Shown here piece after piece: positions 25,252 to 34,887 of a stretch of DNA of 64,000 bases. A model generated the notes under the pieces. The model had not been told where the DNA came from. It did not search any database and saw only the letters and a list, made by a program, of their open reading frames with translations. Origin of the DNA: Thalassotalea sp. 1_MG-2023 (GTDB taxonomy: Bacteria; Pseudomonadota; Gammaproteobacteria; Enterobacterales; Alteromonadaceae); assembly GCF_030546745.1 (NCBI RefSeq), contig NZ_JAUOPD010000007.1, positions 1-64,000 of the forward strand, written 5' to 3'. Within the stretch, counting starts at the first letter, position 1. Each line of letters opens with the position of its first letter. A program made the position numbers and the translations under genes.

Positions 25252-25552
25252 CTATTGCTTTACTGATCTAATGGCGTTTATATCGATAGGAACACTCTGT
25301 ATAAAGTGTGCGCAAGCAACAACAAAGGAAACAGGAGTAATATAGAACATTAGATAATTTAAATCATGACCCCCTGAAAAAAGATGAAATTAGCCGTATA
25401 AATACAATTGGCACTAATACTAAGAAAAGAGCAAAACAAGTGTGTTTTTTAATAATACGTTTTATTTCACTATCTGTTATTAGTCTATAGAAACAACCTT
25501 TTTAAAACGAGTTAAATTGAAATTTATGCCTAATTTTAGAGACACATAGCAT
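25252..25552 (-). pseudogene. Decayed cassette gene for a small membrane protein
   Basis: From ATG 25552, 14 bases after an attC core, the frame reads MLCVSKIRHKFQ to a TAA, continues in frame as KGCFYRLITDSEIKRI, then KHTCFALFLVLVPIVFIRL (a membrane helix), and after a one-base shift gives GGHDLNYLMFYITPVSFVVA (second helix) to a TAG at 25252-25254. One stop and one shift break it. It looks like a degraded two-helix membrane protein. This also accounts for most of the otherwise gene-free stretch 25241-25565. Confidence 0.5.
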
Positions 25553-25565
25553 AACTTTGTTGTAA

Positions 25566-25646
25566 AACTAACGGCGTTTTAAACGGCAAATTACTGTTGG
25601 CTAAAATAAGTGAGGCACAACAAAAAGCCAACTGCGGTGTTTAGGC
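25566..25646 (-). repeat. attC site with a deleted left arm
   Basis: Minus strand: a degenerate leading core around GCCTAAAC, then CAGTTGGCTTTTTGTTGTG...TTTTAGCCAAC...GTTTAAAACGCC and trailing core GTTAGTT (25566-25572). Its right part is nearly identical to the attC at 27178-27279, but about 20 bases of the left arm are missing. Confidence 0.65.
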
Positions 25647-25660
25647 GCTTGTTTTGTCTA

Positions 25661-26545
25661 TCATTCTTCAAGCTTATTTAATAAGTAATTGATTTCATTG
25701 ATAACAGCTTCTGGCTCAAATTTATGAATGTAGTGCTCAGGCGTTTTAGCAAAAGTAATTTTTATATTTTTTGATAGGGTTTGCATGTTTTCTAAATCTA
25801 AAACATAAGATTTTTTAATCCGTTCCCAAACTGCTGGATGCCAGCCATCTGGAATTTTCTTTGGTGGTTGCCAGATTGCATCTCTTGCCCATAACAAAAC
25901 ATAAGGTTTATCACCAAAATCAGAACTATTTTCTATAAGAATTGAGCTTGTTCTATTATTAATATTTTCAATATTATTTGGAGTACCATTCCAACTAGCT
26001 AACTCTTTTTCCATTTGGTTGCGCGTTTCAGCATTGTATTTATCATTTACTGGGTCCCATTTATTAATATGACTTTTAAATTGACCGTATAATGAAGGGT
26101 CCACAAGTAAAATAGCCGCTACTTTTTCAGGATAAAGGTGATTGAATAGTTTAATGGGGTAAGCACCATAAGAATGTCCAACCATCACAAAAGGTGGTTT
26201 AACACCTGCTTTTTGTAATAAAAGATTTTGATGCTCAACTATAGTACCAACGTCATAATGACCTATCGATTTGCCGCTTTTCCCTAAATTTGCTCTGTCA
26301 TAGACACATAGTGTATTTTTAAGGTGCAGTGACTTTATTAATTCTCGCCACCCATCTTTTTCAACAGTGCCACCTAAACCAGCATTAATGATGATTGCCG
26401 GGGAGCCTTGCCCATAGCATTCAATATATAAGTTGACTTTTTCGACTTGAAAAGACGTTGCAATGCTTGGTTTGATTTGCTGCTTACCGTAAGCATTAAA
26501 AACAGTTGCCAATATAAATATAAAAAATCCCGCTATTTTAATCAT
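25661..26545 (-). CDS. Cassette gene: secreted alpha/beta hydrolase
   Basis: A 294-residue protein starting with a signal peptide (MIKIAGFFIFILATVFNAYG). The alpha/beta hydrolase core is clear: an oxyanion segment NAGLGGTVEKDGW, CVYDRANLGKSGKS, the nucleophile Ser in VGHSYGAYP, ILLVDPSLYGQ, and a late region PEHYIHKFEP that may carry the His. The longer frame to 26671 would begin inside the attC, so the ATG at 26545, with AAGGA upstream, is chosen. Substrate unknown. It ends 15 bases before the next attC. Confidence 0.78.
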   Translation of the reverse strand: MIKIAGFFIFILATVFNAYGKQQIKPSIATSFQVEKVNLYIECYGQGSPAIIINAGLGGTVEKDGWRELIKSLHLKNTLCVYDRANLGKSGKSIGHYDVGTIVEHQNLLLQKAGVKPPFVMVGHSYGAYPIKLFNHLYPEKVAAILLVDPSLYGQFKSHINKWDPVNDKYNAETRNQMEKELASWNGTPNNIENINNRTSSILIENSSDFGDKPYVLLWARDAIWQPPKKIPDGWHPAVWERIKKSYVLDLENMQTLSKNIKITFAKTPEHYIHKFEPEAVINEINYLLNKLEE

Positions 26546-26605
26546 TCCTTTTTCCTTTTTTAATTTATAAGTGTATCCATTTACAACTAAACTCGTTCCT
26601 AAAAA

Positions 26606-26709
26606 CATAAACGCCCGCATAAGGGGCTGATAATAGCTTGCTAAAATTTGTAGCGAAGCGGAACCGAGCAAGCTGTTAGCAGTCCCATTACTGTAATGGC
26701 TTGTTATGT
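26606..26709 (-). repeat. attC site
   Basis: About 104 bp. Minus strand leading core ACATAAC (26703-26709) contains the stop codon of the upstream gene; the arms TAACAGCTTGCTCGG, TTCCGCTTCGCTACA and TTTTAGCAAGCTATTA follow; CAGCCCCTTATGCGGGCG precedes the trailing core GTTTATG (26606-26612). This ending is very like Vibrio cholerae repeats (VCR). Confidence 0.8.
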
Positions 26710-27159
26710 GTTCAATATCAATGACTTTAATTTACATTCAAGTTTACGGCTCTTAAGTGATAATTTATTACTGTTACTAGCCTTAGTCTTTTTCATTTGT
26801 GATACGGTAAAAATCAATATACTGTTGTTAATGTAAGCCTTATTTAAGCACGTTAAAGCAACTTTATTTTTAGTTGATTTTGAATGCTTTAATGAATAAC
26901 GTGTAATGCTACTATTATTTAGACTTCTAACATCTAGGCTAATGCCTTGTAGCTTATTTTGCTTTATACCCCCCTCTTTTTTGAAAGAGATGAGGAGCAT
27001 ACTCATTTGAGAACCACACATTGTATTTGCCGGAAGGAACTCTATTTTATCTATATAGTTATCTAAAGTACTAACATCGCAAACATTGGCTTTTACCGGA
27101 AGACTAAGTGCAATAGAAATGCAAAAAGTTAGATATTTTGAAACCTGACCGAAACTCAA
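26704..27159 (-). CDS. Cassette gene: secreted hypothetical protein
   Basis: A 151-residue protein if started at the TTG at 27159, which has AGGAG seven bases upstream and yields a signal peptide (MSFGQVSKYLTFCISIALSL, then PVKA-NV). The longer frame to 27201 would begin inside the attC. The mature part has cysteines (NVCDV, NTMCGS, LTCLNKA, LECKL) suited to disulfides and a Lys/Ser-rich tail. No family recognised. It lies between two good attC sites, so it is certainly a cassette passenger. Confidence 0.6.
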   Translation of the reverse strand: MSFGQVSKYLTFCISIALSLPVKANVCDVSTLDNYIDKIEFLPANTMCGSQMSMLLISFKKEGGIKQNKLQGISLDVRSLNNSSITRYSLKHSKSTKNKVALTCLNKAYINNSILIFTVSQMKKTKASNSNKLSLKSRKLECKLKSLILNT

Positions 27160-27177
27160 CTCCACACTCCTAGGAAC

Positions 27178-27279
27178 ACATAACGCCGTTTTAAGCGGCA
27201 AATTGCCGTTGGCTAAAATAAGTGAGGCACGAACAAAAAGCCAACTGTAATTTGTCCGACTTGAAAACCCTTGTTAGGC
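27178..27279 (-). repeat. attC site
   Basis: About 102 bp and the best-formed site. Minus strand: leading core GCCTAAC (27273-27279) includes the stop of the first cassette gene; AAGGGTTTTCAAGTCGGAC...AGTTGGCT pairs with AGCCAAC...GCCGCTTAAAACGGC; trailing core GTTATGT at 27178-27184. Both outer cores match the RYYYAAC / GTTRRRY consensus exactly. Confidence 0.85.
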
Positions 27280-27882
27280 CTTTGACTCGATACTTTCTCG
27301 TATTTTTTCTATTTCAGAAACAAGTGGATCACGATCTACTTCACCACCAGTAAAAACTTCGATGTCAATATAGCTTTCTTCAATGACAGATTTACCAGCA
27401 AACTCATATTCAGCGGTAATTAGAAACTCTGAAGGACAACTATCTGATGCTTCAGCACCTAAAATAAAAAAGCTTTGGGCTAATGGAAAAGTTAATTCAT
27501 AATTAGGAGCAAAGCTTTTAATTGGCTTACTAAAAATTTTAAAATTACGAATATTTTTTGTTGGATCTTCCGGTTGGTTAAACTGAAAAAAATCACGATC
27601 TATAGATATACGTAAATTGCTTGCAGCGCTTAAACCAGTATTTTTTATACTTAAAGATATAACAGGAGAATGTTTTTTTAATATTGGTTGAATTGTTATA
27701 TAAGGACGAGTTAACGCTTCTGTTTGAATTTTTGTTTCATTTACTGATTCTTCACTAACTTTAACCATTCTATGTGTTAAGTAAGCATAAATAGCGGTTA
27801 AAAAAACTAAGATAGCCGTTAAATAAAACATTCCAAACTCCTCGAGTAGAGTAATCCAATAATTGATGTCACAAATATTCAT
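27274..27882 (-). CDS. First cassette gene: membrane-anchored hypothetical protein
   Basis: A 202-residue protein with one N-terminal membrane helix (about 17-37, FGMFYLTAILVFLTAIYAYL), a short coiled part (KVSEESVNETKIQTEALTRP), then a beta-rich extracytoplasmic-type domain (YITIQPILKK, SLSIKNTGLSAASNLRISID). Similar proteins are common hypotheticals; no function is known to me. The ATG follows the core GTTAGGC by five bases, so it is the promoter-proximal cassette of the minus-strand array. A start at residue 18 is an alternative. Confidence 0.65.
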   Translation of the reverse strand: MNICDINYWITLLEEFGMFYLTAILVFLTAIYAYLTHRMVKVSEESVNETKIQTEALTRPYITIQPILKKHSPVISLSIKNTGLSAASNLRISIDRDFFQFNQPEDPTKNIRNFKIFSKPIKSFAPNYELTFPLAQSFFILGAEASDSCPSEFLITAEYEFAGKSVIEESYIDIEVFTGGEVDRDPLVSEIEKIRESIESKA

Positions 27883-27887
27883 AAGAG

Positions 27888-27942
27888 GCCTAACAGCTTA
27901 TTCATAAGAACCGTTCTCGTAAGTAACGCTACGAACAGGTTC
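27888..27942 (-). repeat. Core recombination site and hairpin at the right boundary of the array
   Basis: A GTTAGGC core (27888-27894, minus strand) sits just upstream of the first cassette gene, without a full attC around it. A hairpin GAACC.GTTC.GTA / TAC..GAAC.GGTTC (27908-27942) lies next to it. This could be what remains of an attI site or of a lost cassette. No integrase gene lies to its right. Confidence 0.4.
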
Positions 27943-28150
27943 TCATTTCATAAAATTGAAATTTCAAATTATCACTTCTTCTTAACTATATCAACGAGAT
28001 AGTACTTCCAATTCTCGCTTTCTCCGTTTAAAACTAGAATAATTCTTGATTTACATGCAAAAACGAGAATTCGACAGGTACTGTATAAATAATCATATGG
28101 TTTAATGTTTTTTTATTTTATTTAACTAAATTAAGTAATATTACAGTGAT

Positions 28151-28176
28151 AAAAAAGCCCCAACGTAAGTTGAGGC
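28151..28176 (-). terminator. Intrinsic terminator of purC
   Basis: Minus strand GGCCTCAAC-TTAC-GTTGGGGC followed by TTTTTT. It lies about 40 bases after the purC stop; the same stretch separates purC from the cassette array. Confidence 0.8.
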
Positions 28177-28212
28177 CATTTAATAAATGATTTAAATCTT
28201 ATGCGTTAATTG

Positions 28213-29316
28213 TTAATCAATCAATTGATACTTATCTTTAAGCACTGCGATAATTTCAGCTTTTGGGTTTTCACTTAGCACTATTTTTTCGCCTGTTATT
28301 TTTTCAGCAATATCTATGTAGGTTTTAGATACTGCCATTAGCACCTGTCTTGGTAACGCGTTACACCCTGCAAGTGCCGTTCGCTCTGCCATACGCTCTT
28401 TATTAAGTAAAATATCAGGATCAGGAAAATGCGAAAGTAATAATTGTCTAAAGCCCTCTTTCGAGTTCTCAACAACCTCGCCATTACGATAAGATGCACC
28501 ATCCCAAATACGTGATGAATCTGGCGTGCCTACTTCATCCATGTAAATTAATTTATCATTACCTGCTCTATCTTTGACATAGCCAAATTCGAATTTAGTA
28601 TCAACAAAGATTTGGTCAAGCTTTGCAAGTGCCGTTGAAATAACATTAAAACCTTCGGTAAGTAGCTTTTCATATAAAGCAACATCATCCGTTGATTGAA
28701 AATTAAAAGCTTGGTAATTATCAACAATGTTTTGCCGCGTAATGTTTACGTCATCAGCTTCAGGCACGCTTGGAATACCCTTTAATATACCTTTTGTTGA
28801 CGGTGTCATTAACAAGTTCGGTAACTTAGTATCACGTTGCAAACCTTCAGGTAATTGAATACCACAAAAATCGCGTTCACCTTTTTCATATGCGCGCCAC
28901 ATAGAACCAGTAATATAGCTACGACAAATCGCTTCAATCATTACTGGTTTTGCTTTCTGTACTATCCATACAAATGGGTGCGGAATATCGAGTATATGAC
29001 TGTCTGCTAAGCCTTGCTCTTTGAACAGTTTAAACCAATGATTTGATATCGCGTTGAGCGCAGCACCTTTACCAGGTACGCCACGCATATTGCCTTCTCC
29101 GTGCCAAATACAATCAAACGCAGAAATACGATCACTAATTACCATGATAGCAAGTTCTGTATCAGCAGGTACGTTATAGCCTTTTTCTTCAATTAATCGG
29201 GCACTGTCTTGTGCTGTTAACCAATAAACAGAGCGAACTTTACCGCTATGAACGGGTAAATCAGTGCGAATAGGTAAATCGTCATTGACGGCTAAAACGC
29301 CATTAGCATTACTCAT
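28213..29316 (-). CDS. purC: Phosphoribosylaminoimidazole-succinocarboxamide synthase (SAICAR synthetase), long form
   Basis: A 367-residue protein of the long PurC type seen in Vibrio, Shewanella and relatives (E. coli's is 237). Family segments: [57 protein letters not shown], and [16 protein letters not shown]. It joins aspartate to CAIR in purine biosynthesis, in the cytoplasm. Single gene with its own terminator. The region 29317-29685 upstream shows no gene and must hold its promoter. Confidence 0.93.
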   Translation of the reverse strand: MSNANGVLAVNDDLPIRTDLPVHSGKVRSVYWLTAQDSARLIEEKGYNVPADTELAIMVISDRISAFDCIWHGEGNMRGVPGKGAALNAISNHWFKLFKEQGLADSHILDIPHPFVWIVQKAKPVMIEAICRSYITGSMWRAYEKGERDFCGIQLPEGLQRDTKLPNLLMTPSTKGILKGIPSVPEADDVNITRQNIVDNYQAFNFQSTDDVALYEKLLTEGFNVISTALAKLDQIFVDTKFEFGYVKDRAGNDKLIYMDEVGTPDSSRIWDGASYRNGEVVENSKEGFRQLLLSHFPDPDILLNKERMAERTALAGCNALPRQVLMAVSKTYIDIAEKITGEKIVLSENPKAEIIAVLKDKYQLID

Positions 29317-29685
29317 CGTTTAAACCTTTTATAAGTAAGAATCTATTTGTTTAACATCAAGCGTTGGTGATAAACGAATAAGTTCTCTGGTTAGCAATTA
29401 TATCTGAACTTTCACGATAAAATCGCGCAAAATTTTATAAAACAACCTAGCTATTTAAACAGTTTAGATAAAAAAACTATCAAACTACCTAGCTGTTTAG
29501 TTTGAAGAGCATAGGTTAAAGTTCAAGGAGAAATTACACACTTGCACCTTAAACAATTTAGATGAAAATTTTTGCCATTAGTTGATTTAAGAGCAAGGAA
29601 CTAACGCGCAGCTTACGTAGGTAAATGAGCATTAGTGACGACGCTATTAGAGCAACTCAACAATAAAAATTATCTGTCTAAAAGA
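29317..29685. other. Gene-free region upstream of purC
   Basis: About 370 bp, with no supportable ORF. It should contain the purC promoter (minus strand). I looked for a PurR-type operator (ACGCAAACGTTTGCGT-like) and saw none. Confidence 0.4.
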
Positions 29686-29711
29686 AAAAGGACGCCCATG
29701 GGCGCCCTTTT
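29686..29711. terminator. Terminator of the thrS-infC-rpmI-rplT operon
   Basis: Stem AAAGG.CGCCC / GGGCG..CTTTT centred on CATG, with A-run on one side and T-run on the other, so it can act for minus-strand transcripts from rplT. Confidence 0.75.
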
Positions 29712-29728
29712 CAATACCAACGTCTCAA

Positions 29729-30085
29729 TTATGCTAAAGAAGCTTGCGCTTTTTCAACTAATACAGAGAATGCTGCTTTGTCATATACTGCAATGTCAGC
29801 TAGGATCTTACGATCGATTTCAATCGATGCTTTTTTCAAGCCATTGATGAAACGGCTGTAAGATAAACCATTTTGACGAGCTGCCGCATTTATACGAGCA
29901 ATCCAAAGTTGACGGAATTGACGCTTACGTTGACGACGGTCACGATATGCGTATTGGCCAGCTTTAGTTACAGCTTGGAAAGCAACGCGATATACGCGAC
30001 TACGAGCACCGTAGTAACCTTTCGCTTGCTTTAAAATTTTCTTGTGAGAACGACGTGCTACTACACCGCGTTTTACTCTTGCCAT
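29729..30085 (-). CDS. rplT: 50S ribosomal protein L20
   Basis: A 118-residue, highly basic protein, identical in length to E. coli L20 (118). The start [16 protein letters not shown] and the segment [16 protein letters not shown] are diagnostic. It is a large-subunit assembly protein and, in E. coli, the autogenous repressor of rpmI-rplT. Last gene of the operon; 18 bp after rpmI. Confidence 0.98.
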   Translation of the reverse strand: MARVKRGVVARRSHKKILKQAKGYYGARSRVYRVAFQAVTKAGQYAYRDRRQRKRQFRQLWIARINAAARQNGLSYSRFINGLKKASIEIDRKILADIAVYDKAAFSVLVEKAQASLA

Positions 30086-30103
30086 GTGCTAATCTCCTCT
30101 TAA

Positions 30104-30301
30104 TTAAGCGTTGCGAAGTAATTTATCAACTGCTTTCACATCTGAAGCAGCAACCATGCTTTTAGCACGAAGATGACGTTTTACTTTAGTACGACGCTTA
30201 GTCAAGATATGACGAAGACCAGCTTGTTTGCATTTGTAACCGCCTGAAGCAGTTTTTTTAAAGCGCTTTGCAGCACCTTTATTTGTTTTCATTTTAGGCA
30301 T
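30104..30301 (-). CDS. rpmI: 50S ribosomal protein L35
   Basis: A 65-residue protein, start [20 protein letters not shown], the invariant L35 start, ending VDKLLRNA. A longer open frame to 30337 is ignored because L35 always begins at this Met. It lies between infC and rplT. Confidence 0.97.
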   Translation of the reverse strand: MPKMKTNKGAAKRFKKTASGGYKCKQAGLRHILTKRRTKVKRHLRAKSMVAASDVKAVDKLLRNA

Positions 30302-30451
30302 TGATGTAAACTCCACATTGCCATTGAAATTTAGCAACGCAGGCGAAAACAGTGTTTAATGCTGTTCTACTTGTAGGCCTAACGTTACCCGTTAAAAACA
30401 ATAGTGGTGAGCAGAAATTACTTTCTACTACTTGCTAAAACCAGCTACTGA

Positions 30452-30991
30452 TTATTTTTTCGGTGCAAGTACCATCACCATTTGTCGGCCTTCCGCTCTA
30501 CGAGGGAAAGACTCAACTGTAGTAAGTTCTTCTAAATCGTTTTTAACACGTGTTAAAAGTTCTATACCCAGTTCTTGGTGGGCCATCTCACGACCGCGGA
30601 AGCGTAAAGTTACTTTAACTTTATCGCCACCTTCTACGAAGCGCTTCAAGTTACGTAATTTAACTTGATAGTCACCTTCATCTGTACCAGGACGGAATTT
30701 AATTTCCTTAACCTGAATTTGTTTCTGCTTTTTCTTCTGTTCTTTTTGCTGTTTGCTTTTTTCGTAAAGGAACTTACCGTAGTCCATTACACGACAAACT
30801 GGCGGTTTCGCCGTAGGGCTGATTTCTACTAAATCGACCCCAGCCTTTTCAGCTGCATCTAAAGCTTCATCTAGTGAAACAACACCAAGTGCTTCGTTCT
30901 CTAAGCCTACTAAACGTACTTCTGACGCTGTAATGGCTTCATTCAGTTTGTGTTGCGGTTCTTTTTGACCGCCTTTTAAACTACCTTTGAT
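30452..30991 (-). CDS. infC: Translation initiation factor IF-3, starting at an ATC codon
   Basis: A 179-residue protein (E. coli 180). The ORF from the first ATG gives only the C-terminal 111 residues (from [14 protein letters not shown]), but the same frame continues upstream through [18 protein letters not shown] and PPVCRV, the conserved IF-3 N-terminal domain. The reading frame reaches GGAGG followed eight bases later by ATC AAA GGT, the only reasonable start. infC starts at AUU in E. coli, and rare codons allow IF-3 to repress its own translation, so the same autoregulation is likely. Second gene of the thrS operon. Confidence 0.93.
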   Translation of the reverse strand: MKGSLKGGQKEPQHKLNEAITASEVRLVGLENEALGVVSLDEALDAAEKAGVDLVEISPTAKPPVCRVMDYGKFLYEKSKQQKEQKKKQKQIQVKEIKFRPGTDEGDYQVKLRNLKRFVEGGDKVKVTLRFRGREMAHQELGIELLTRVKNDLEELTTVESFPRRAEGRQMVMVLAPKK

Positions 30992-31059
30992 AGTTTATTC
31001 CTCCAAGCATTAAAACAAACAATTTAGCAAAAGGGTTTGAGCGTATTCTCAAACAGCAT

Positions 31060-32970
31060 TTATGCCCGTGAACTTACTTCATCGCTAAGCTTAGCAATAA
31101 AGTCGTCAACCGACATTTTTCCTAAATCTTCCCCACTTCTTGTGCGAATGGCAATTTCGCCATTTTCCATTTCTTTGTCACCTACAACTAAAAGATATGG
31201 AACACGCTTCAAAGTGTGCTCGCGAATTTTAAAGCCTATCTTCTCATTTCTCAAGTCTACTTTTGCTCTAAATCCACTTTCTTTTAGTTTTTTTACAACT
31301 TTTTGACAATATTCTGACTGTTTGTCAGTAATATTCATCACAGTTGCTTGATTTGGTGATAACCACGTTGGAAATTTACCTGAGTATTCTTCAATCAAAA
31401 TACCGATAAATCTTTCTAATGAACCTAAAATTGCGCGGTGAATCATCACTGGCATATAACGTTCATTATCTTCACCTACGTAAGTTGCACCTAAACGTTC
31501 TGGCAACGCGAAATCTAATTGTACCGTACCACACTGCCAGTTACGACCTAAACAATCGAGTAAGGTAAATTCAATTTTAGGGCCATAAAACGCGCCTTCA
31601 CCCGGCAAGTATTCAAATTCAATACCTTTCGACTTCATAGCTTCAGCTAAACCAAGCTCGGCTTTATCCCACATTTCATCTGTACCAATACGCTTTTCAG
31701 GGCGCGTTGATAGCTTAACAATAATATCTTCAAAACCAAAGGTTTGATACACATCATAAACTAATTCGATACACTTTGTGACTTCACTTTGCACTTGATC
31801 TTCTGTACAGAATATATGTGCATCATCTTGCGTAAAACCACGAACACGCATTAAGCCATGAAGCGCACCTGAAGGTTCATTTCGGTGACAACAACCAAAC
31901 TCGGCCATACGTAAAGGTAAATCACGGTATGATTTTAAGCCTTGATTAAAAATTTGTACGTGGCCTGGGCAGTTCATGGGCTTTATCGCGTATTCACGTT
32001 TTTCTGATTCCGTAGTGAACATTGCTTCTGCGTATTTGTCCCAGTGACCTGATTTTTCCCAAAGTACGCGGTCCATCATTAATGGGCCTTTTACTTCGTC
32101 GTAATCATATTCGTGCAATTTTTCACGAACAAATTTCTCAAGTTCGGTATAAATCGTCCACCCATCATTATGCCAAAAAACCATGCCTGGCGCTTCTTCT
32201 TGCCAGTGAAATAAATCAAGTGTTTTACCAATTTTACGGTGATCTCGCTTTTCAGCTTCGGCTAATCGTTGGATGTATGCTTTAAGCTGTTTTTTATCAG
32301 CCCAAGCTGTACCATAAATGCGTTGTAGCATTTTGTTATCAGAATCACCACGCCAGTACGCACCAGCTACTTTCATCAATTTTAAATGATGACAGTGGCG
32401 CATGTTTGGTACGTGAGGACCACGACACATGTCAATATATTCTTCATGATGGTATAACCCTGGACGATCATCTTTTTCTATATTTTCGTCGAGTATTTCC
32501 ATCTTGTAGCTTTCGCCACGTGCTTCGAATGTATCGCGAGCTTCTTGCCAAGAAACAGTTTTCTTAACAACATCATAATTTGTTTTTGCCAGTTCAAGCA
32601 TACGCTTTTCTAACTTGGCAATATCATCTTCATTAATTGAATGGTCTAGATCAATATCGTAATAAAAGCCATTTTCAATCACAGGGCCAATCGCCATTTT
32701 TGCACTTGGCCATAGTTGTTTAATAGCATGCCCTAATAAATGCGCACATGAGTGACGAATAATTTCAACGCCATCTTGGTCTTTATTGGTGATCAGTTGT
32801 AATTCAGCGTCTGCTTCAATTAATTCACAGGCATCAACAAGTTCACCATTAACACGTCCTGCAATAGTCGCTTTTGCTAAACCAGGGCCGATATCTAACG
32901 CAACATCCATTACAGATACTGCATTTTCAAATGAACGTTGACTTCCGTCAGGGAGAGTAATAACAGGCAT
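31060..32970 (-). CDS. thrS: Threonyl-tRNA synthetase
   Basis: A 636-residue class II synthetase (E. coli 642). TGS domain at the N-terminus ([20 protein letters not shown]), editing domain with [14 protein letters not shown] and a later [14 protein letters not shown], catalytic core with [33 protein letters not shown]-type motif 2, and [13 protein letters not shown] motif 3, then an anticodon-binding domain. First gene of thrS-infC-rpmI-rplT. About 220 bp upstream hold the promoter; I did not find a clear thrS operator. Confidence 0.97.
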   Translation of the reverse strand: MPVITLPDGSQRSFENAVSVMDVALDIGPGLAKATIAGRVNGELVDACELIEADAELQLITNKDQDGVEIIRHSCAHLLGHAIKQLWPSAKMAIGPVIENGFYYDIDLDHSINEDDIAKLEKRMLELAKTNYDVVKKTVSWQEARDTFEARGESYKMEILDENIEKDDRPGLYHHEEYIDMCRGPHVPNMRHCHHLKLMKVAGAYWRGDSDNKMLQRIYGTAWADKKQLKAYIQRLAEAEKRDHRKIGKTLDLFHWQEEAPGMVFWHNDGWTIYTELEKFVREKLHEYDYDEVKGPLMMDRVLWEKSGHWDKYAEAMFTTESEKREYAIKPMNCPGHVQIFNQGLKSYRDLPLRMAEFGCCHRNEPSGALHGLMRVRGFTQDDAHIFCTEDQVQSEVTKCIELVYDVYQTFGFEDIIVKLSTRPEKRIGTDEMWDKAELGLAEAMKSKGIEFEYLPGEGAFYGPKIEFTLLDCLGRNWQCGTVQLDFALPERLGATYVGEDNERYMPVMIHRAILGSLERFIGILIEEYSGKFPTWLSPNQATVMNITDKQSEYCQKVVKKLKESGFRAKVDLRNEKIGFKIREHTLKRVPYLLVVGDKEMENGEIAIRTRSGEDLGKMSVDDFIAKLSDEVSSRA

Positions 32971-33211
32971 GATATTTCCTTTCTACAGTGGCGGCGCATA
33001 CCAAGCGTCGCATGTGGTGTAAACTATAATTAAATCTATCAAGCTTAAGCACATTTATATCGCTATAATATGATTCAGTGAATCAACACGTGAAGCTTGC
33101 TTTTATAAGCGTGTGAATATAGGCGATTATCTCTTACAATGCAACGGATAATCGTGCTTTGGCTGATTAATTATCCAGTCCTTTAACGGTATGCGTGTTA
33201 AGATCACCATT

Positions 33212-33832
33212 ATGAAGTTATTAACCTATTTAAGCTTATTTTTTTGTACCCTTGTTGAAGCTTCCACACAACATACATGTGGCTATCATTACAACCTAGA
33301 TTGGAACCTTTGGAAAAGTAATACTGACTATTCTGTGAGTACTGCTAGAATGCCAAATAAGCAGTCAATAGCGCTGCAAGCCAAGATTACCCTACCCACT
33401 AAAATCAACCATTTTTATCAATTTTTACATCATGAAGAAAGCGTAGCATTGTGGTTAGCGCGCGCTGAAAATGTTGAAATTACTCAATTGGCAAAAAACC
33501 AGTCGATGATAACCACATATTTTTCAGGAGGTTTCTTTATTAGTCCGCGTGTCATGCAGGCAACTTCAACAGTCACAACACACACTGAGCGCATCATGGT
33601 CATTAAGGTTGAAAACAAGCCGACTCCTATTACCTTACCTGAAAGCTCGGTATTAATGACCTTGCACTTTGGTTGTTGGAATATAAAACAATTGTCACCT
33701 ACTGAGCTAGAGGTTACTTATCAATTTTCAGCATCAGCCAATGGTAACATTCCCACCTGGGTAGCGAATAAAGTGGCGAAAAAAAGTTTGTGGAAATCAC
33801 TCGAAAAGTTACAACAGCATTTTGCAGATTAA
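33212..33832 (+). CDS. Secreted START/SRPBCC-like protein
   Basis: A 206-residue protein from the ATG at 33212, with signal peptide (MKLLTYLSLFFCTLVEA-ST). The mature part resembles secreted START-like lipid-binding proteins: IALQAKITLPTKINHFYQFL, ARAENVEITQL, then LHFGCWNIKQLSPTELEVTY and NIPTWVANKVAKKSLWKSL at the end. The IPTWVAN.. helix is typical of that fold. An in-frame ATG at 33191 is possible but has no better RBS. It lies 40 bp before the fructosamine-kinase-like gene. Confidence 0.7.
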   Translation: MKLLTYLSLFFCTLVEASTQHTCGYHYNLDWNLWKSNTDYSVSTARMPNKQSIALQAKITLPTKINHFYQFLHHEESVALWLARAENVEITQLAKNQSMITTYFSGGFFISPRVMQATSTVTTHTERIMVIKVENKPTPITLPESSVLMTLHFGCWNIKQLSPTELEVTYQFSASANGNIPTWVANKVAKKSLWKSLEKLQQHFAD

Positions 33833-33872
33833 CTATACTTACCCTGAAAGTATATTGTAAACAGGGGAGCCT

Positions 33873-34739
33873 ATGTGGAACAGCATTGCAAAGTCAATTG
33901 AACAAGCAATATCAGGCACTTTTAACATAGAAAAGTATAGCGCAGTAACCGGCGGTGATATCAACGAAAGTTTTTTAATTAGCGGCGAACAACAGCGTTA
34001 CTTTGTAAAAGTGAATGATAAAGCTAGGCTTGAACATTTTGATGCTGAGGCATACAACTTACATAAAATAAGAGAAAGTGAGTGTATTGCATGCCCTTCT
34101 GTCGTTACTACTGGTGTAACTACTGATAAGGCCTTTTTAGTTTTACAGGTCATTGACTTTCATCAACCTTCCAACACACTTTGGCGTAAGCTTGGTGAAC
34201 AATTAGCCACCATGCATAAGCAAACAAGCCATGGTCAATTTGGCTGGCAGCAAGATAATGTTATTGGCAGTATTTTACAACCTAACAGGTGGAGTAGTAA
34301 TTGGCGGCAATTTTTTGCTGAACAACGCATTGGTTGGCAGCTGCAATTATTGAATGAAAAATCGATAGTCTTTGGTGATATTGATTTTATTACTAACGCT
34401 TGTCATCAAATACTGTTAAACCATCACGTTGAGCCTTGTTTATTACACGGAGATTTATGGCAAGGTAACATTGGATTTGCTAACGAACAGCCCGTTATTT
34501 TCGACCCTGCAAGCTATTATGGTGATCGGGAAGCAGATATAGCGATGACAGAATTATTCGGTGCTTTACCGGAAGATTTCTATCATGGATATTATGACAC
34601 TTATCCACTACCTGAAGCTTATGGGGTACGTAAACATGTATACAATTTATATCATGTATTAAATCATGCAAATATTTTTGGTGGTGTATATGTAGAACAA
34701 GCGAAAGCATGTATAAACCGCATATTATCAATGGCGTGA
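33873..34739 (+). CDS. Fructosamine kinase/YniA-type protein
   Basis: A 288-residue kinase-fold protein. Core motifs: LLHGDLWQGNIG (catalytic loop HGDLWxGN) and IFDPASYYGDREADIAM (the Mg-binding D-P-A-x-x-x-G-D-R-E of the fructosamine-kinase family). It probably phosphorylates ketoamine adducts (deglycation) or sugar-like substrates in the cytoplasm. GGGGAG precedes the ATG. Compared with E. coli YniA (286) the length is normal. Confidence 0.9.
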   Translation: MWNSIAKSIEQAISGTFNIEKYSAVTGGDINESFLISGEQQRYFVKVNDKARLEHFDAEAYNLHKIRESECIACPSVVTTGVTTDKAFLVLQVIDFHQPSNTLWRKLGEQLATMHKQTSHGQFGWQQDNVIGSILQPNRWSSNWRQFFAEQRIGWQLQLLNEKSIVFGDIDFITNACHQILLNHHVEPCLLHGDLWQGNIGFANEQPVIFDPASYYGDREADIAMTELFGALPEDFYHGYYDTYPLPEAYGVRKHVYNLYHVLNHANIFGGVYVEQAKACINRILSMA

Positions 34740-34887
34740 TTTTGCTTGAATAATTGAATTGTGAGTAAATTCAAACGCTAATAAATAAGTTGAAGAAAGC
34801 TCACGATGAAAGTTAGCAGTTTTCCAATTTATGACCATACTTAGAAGTAAGACAAACAAAGCGATGCACAGCATCTGGGGGGATATA

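Noticed and set aside
20000-28000. The repeated hairpins between small genes as rho-independent terminators or a CRISPR array
   Set aside because: They lack T-runs, differ in length and sequence of the inserts, carry conserved outer cores at both ends and enclose stop codons. This is the attC pattern, and the spacing is that of genes, not of spacers.
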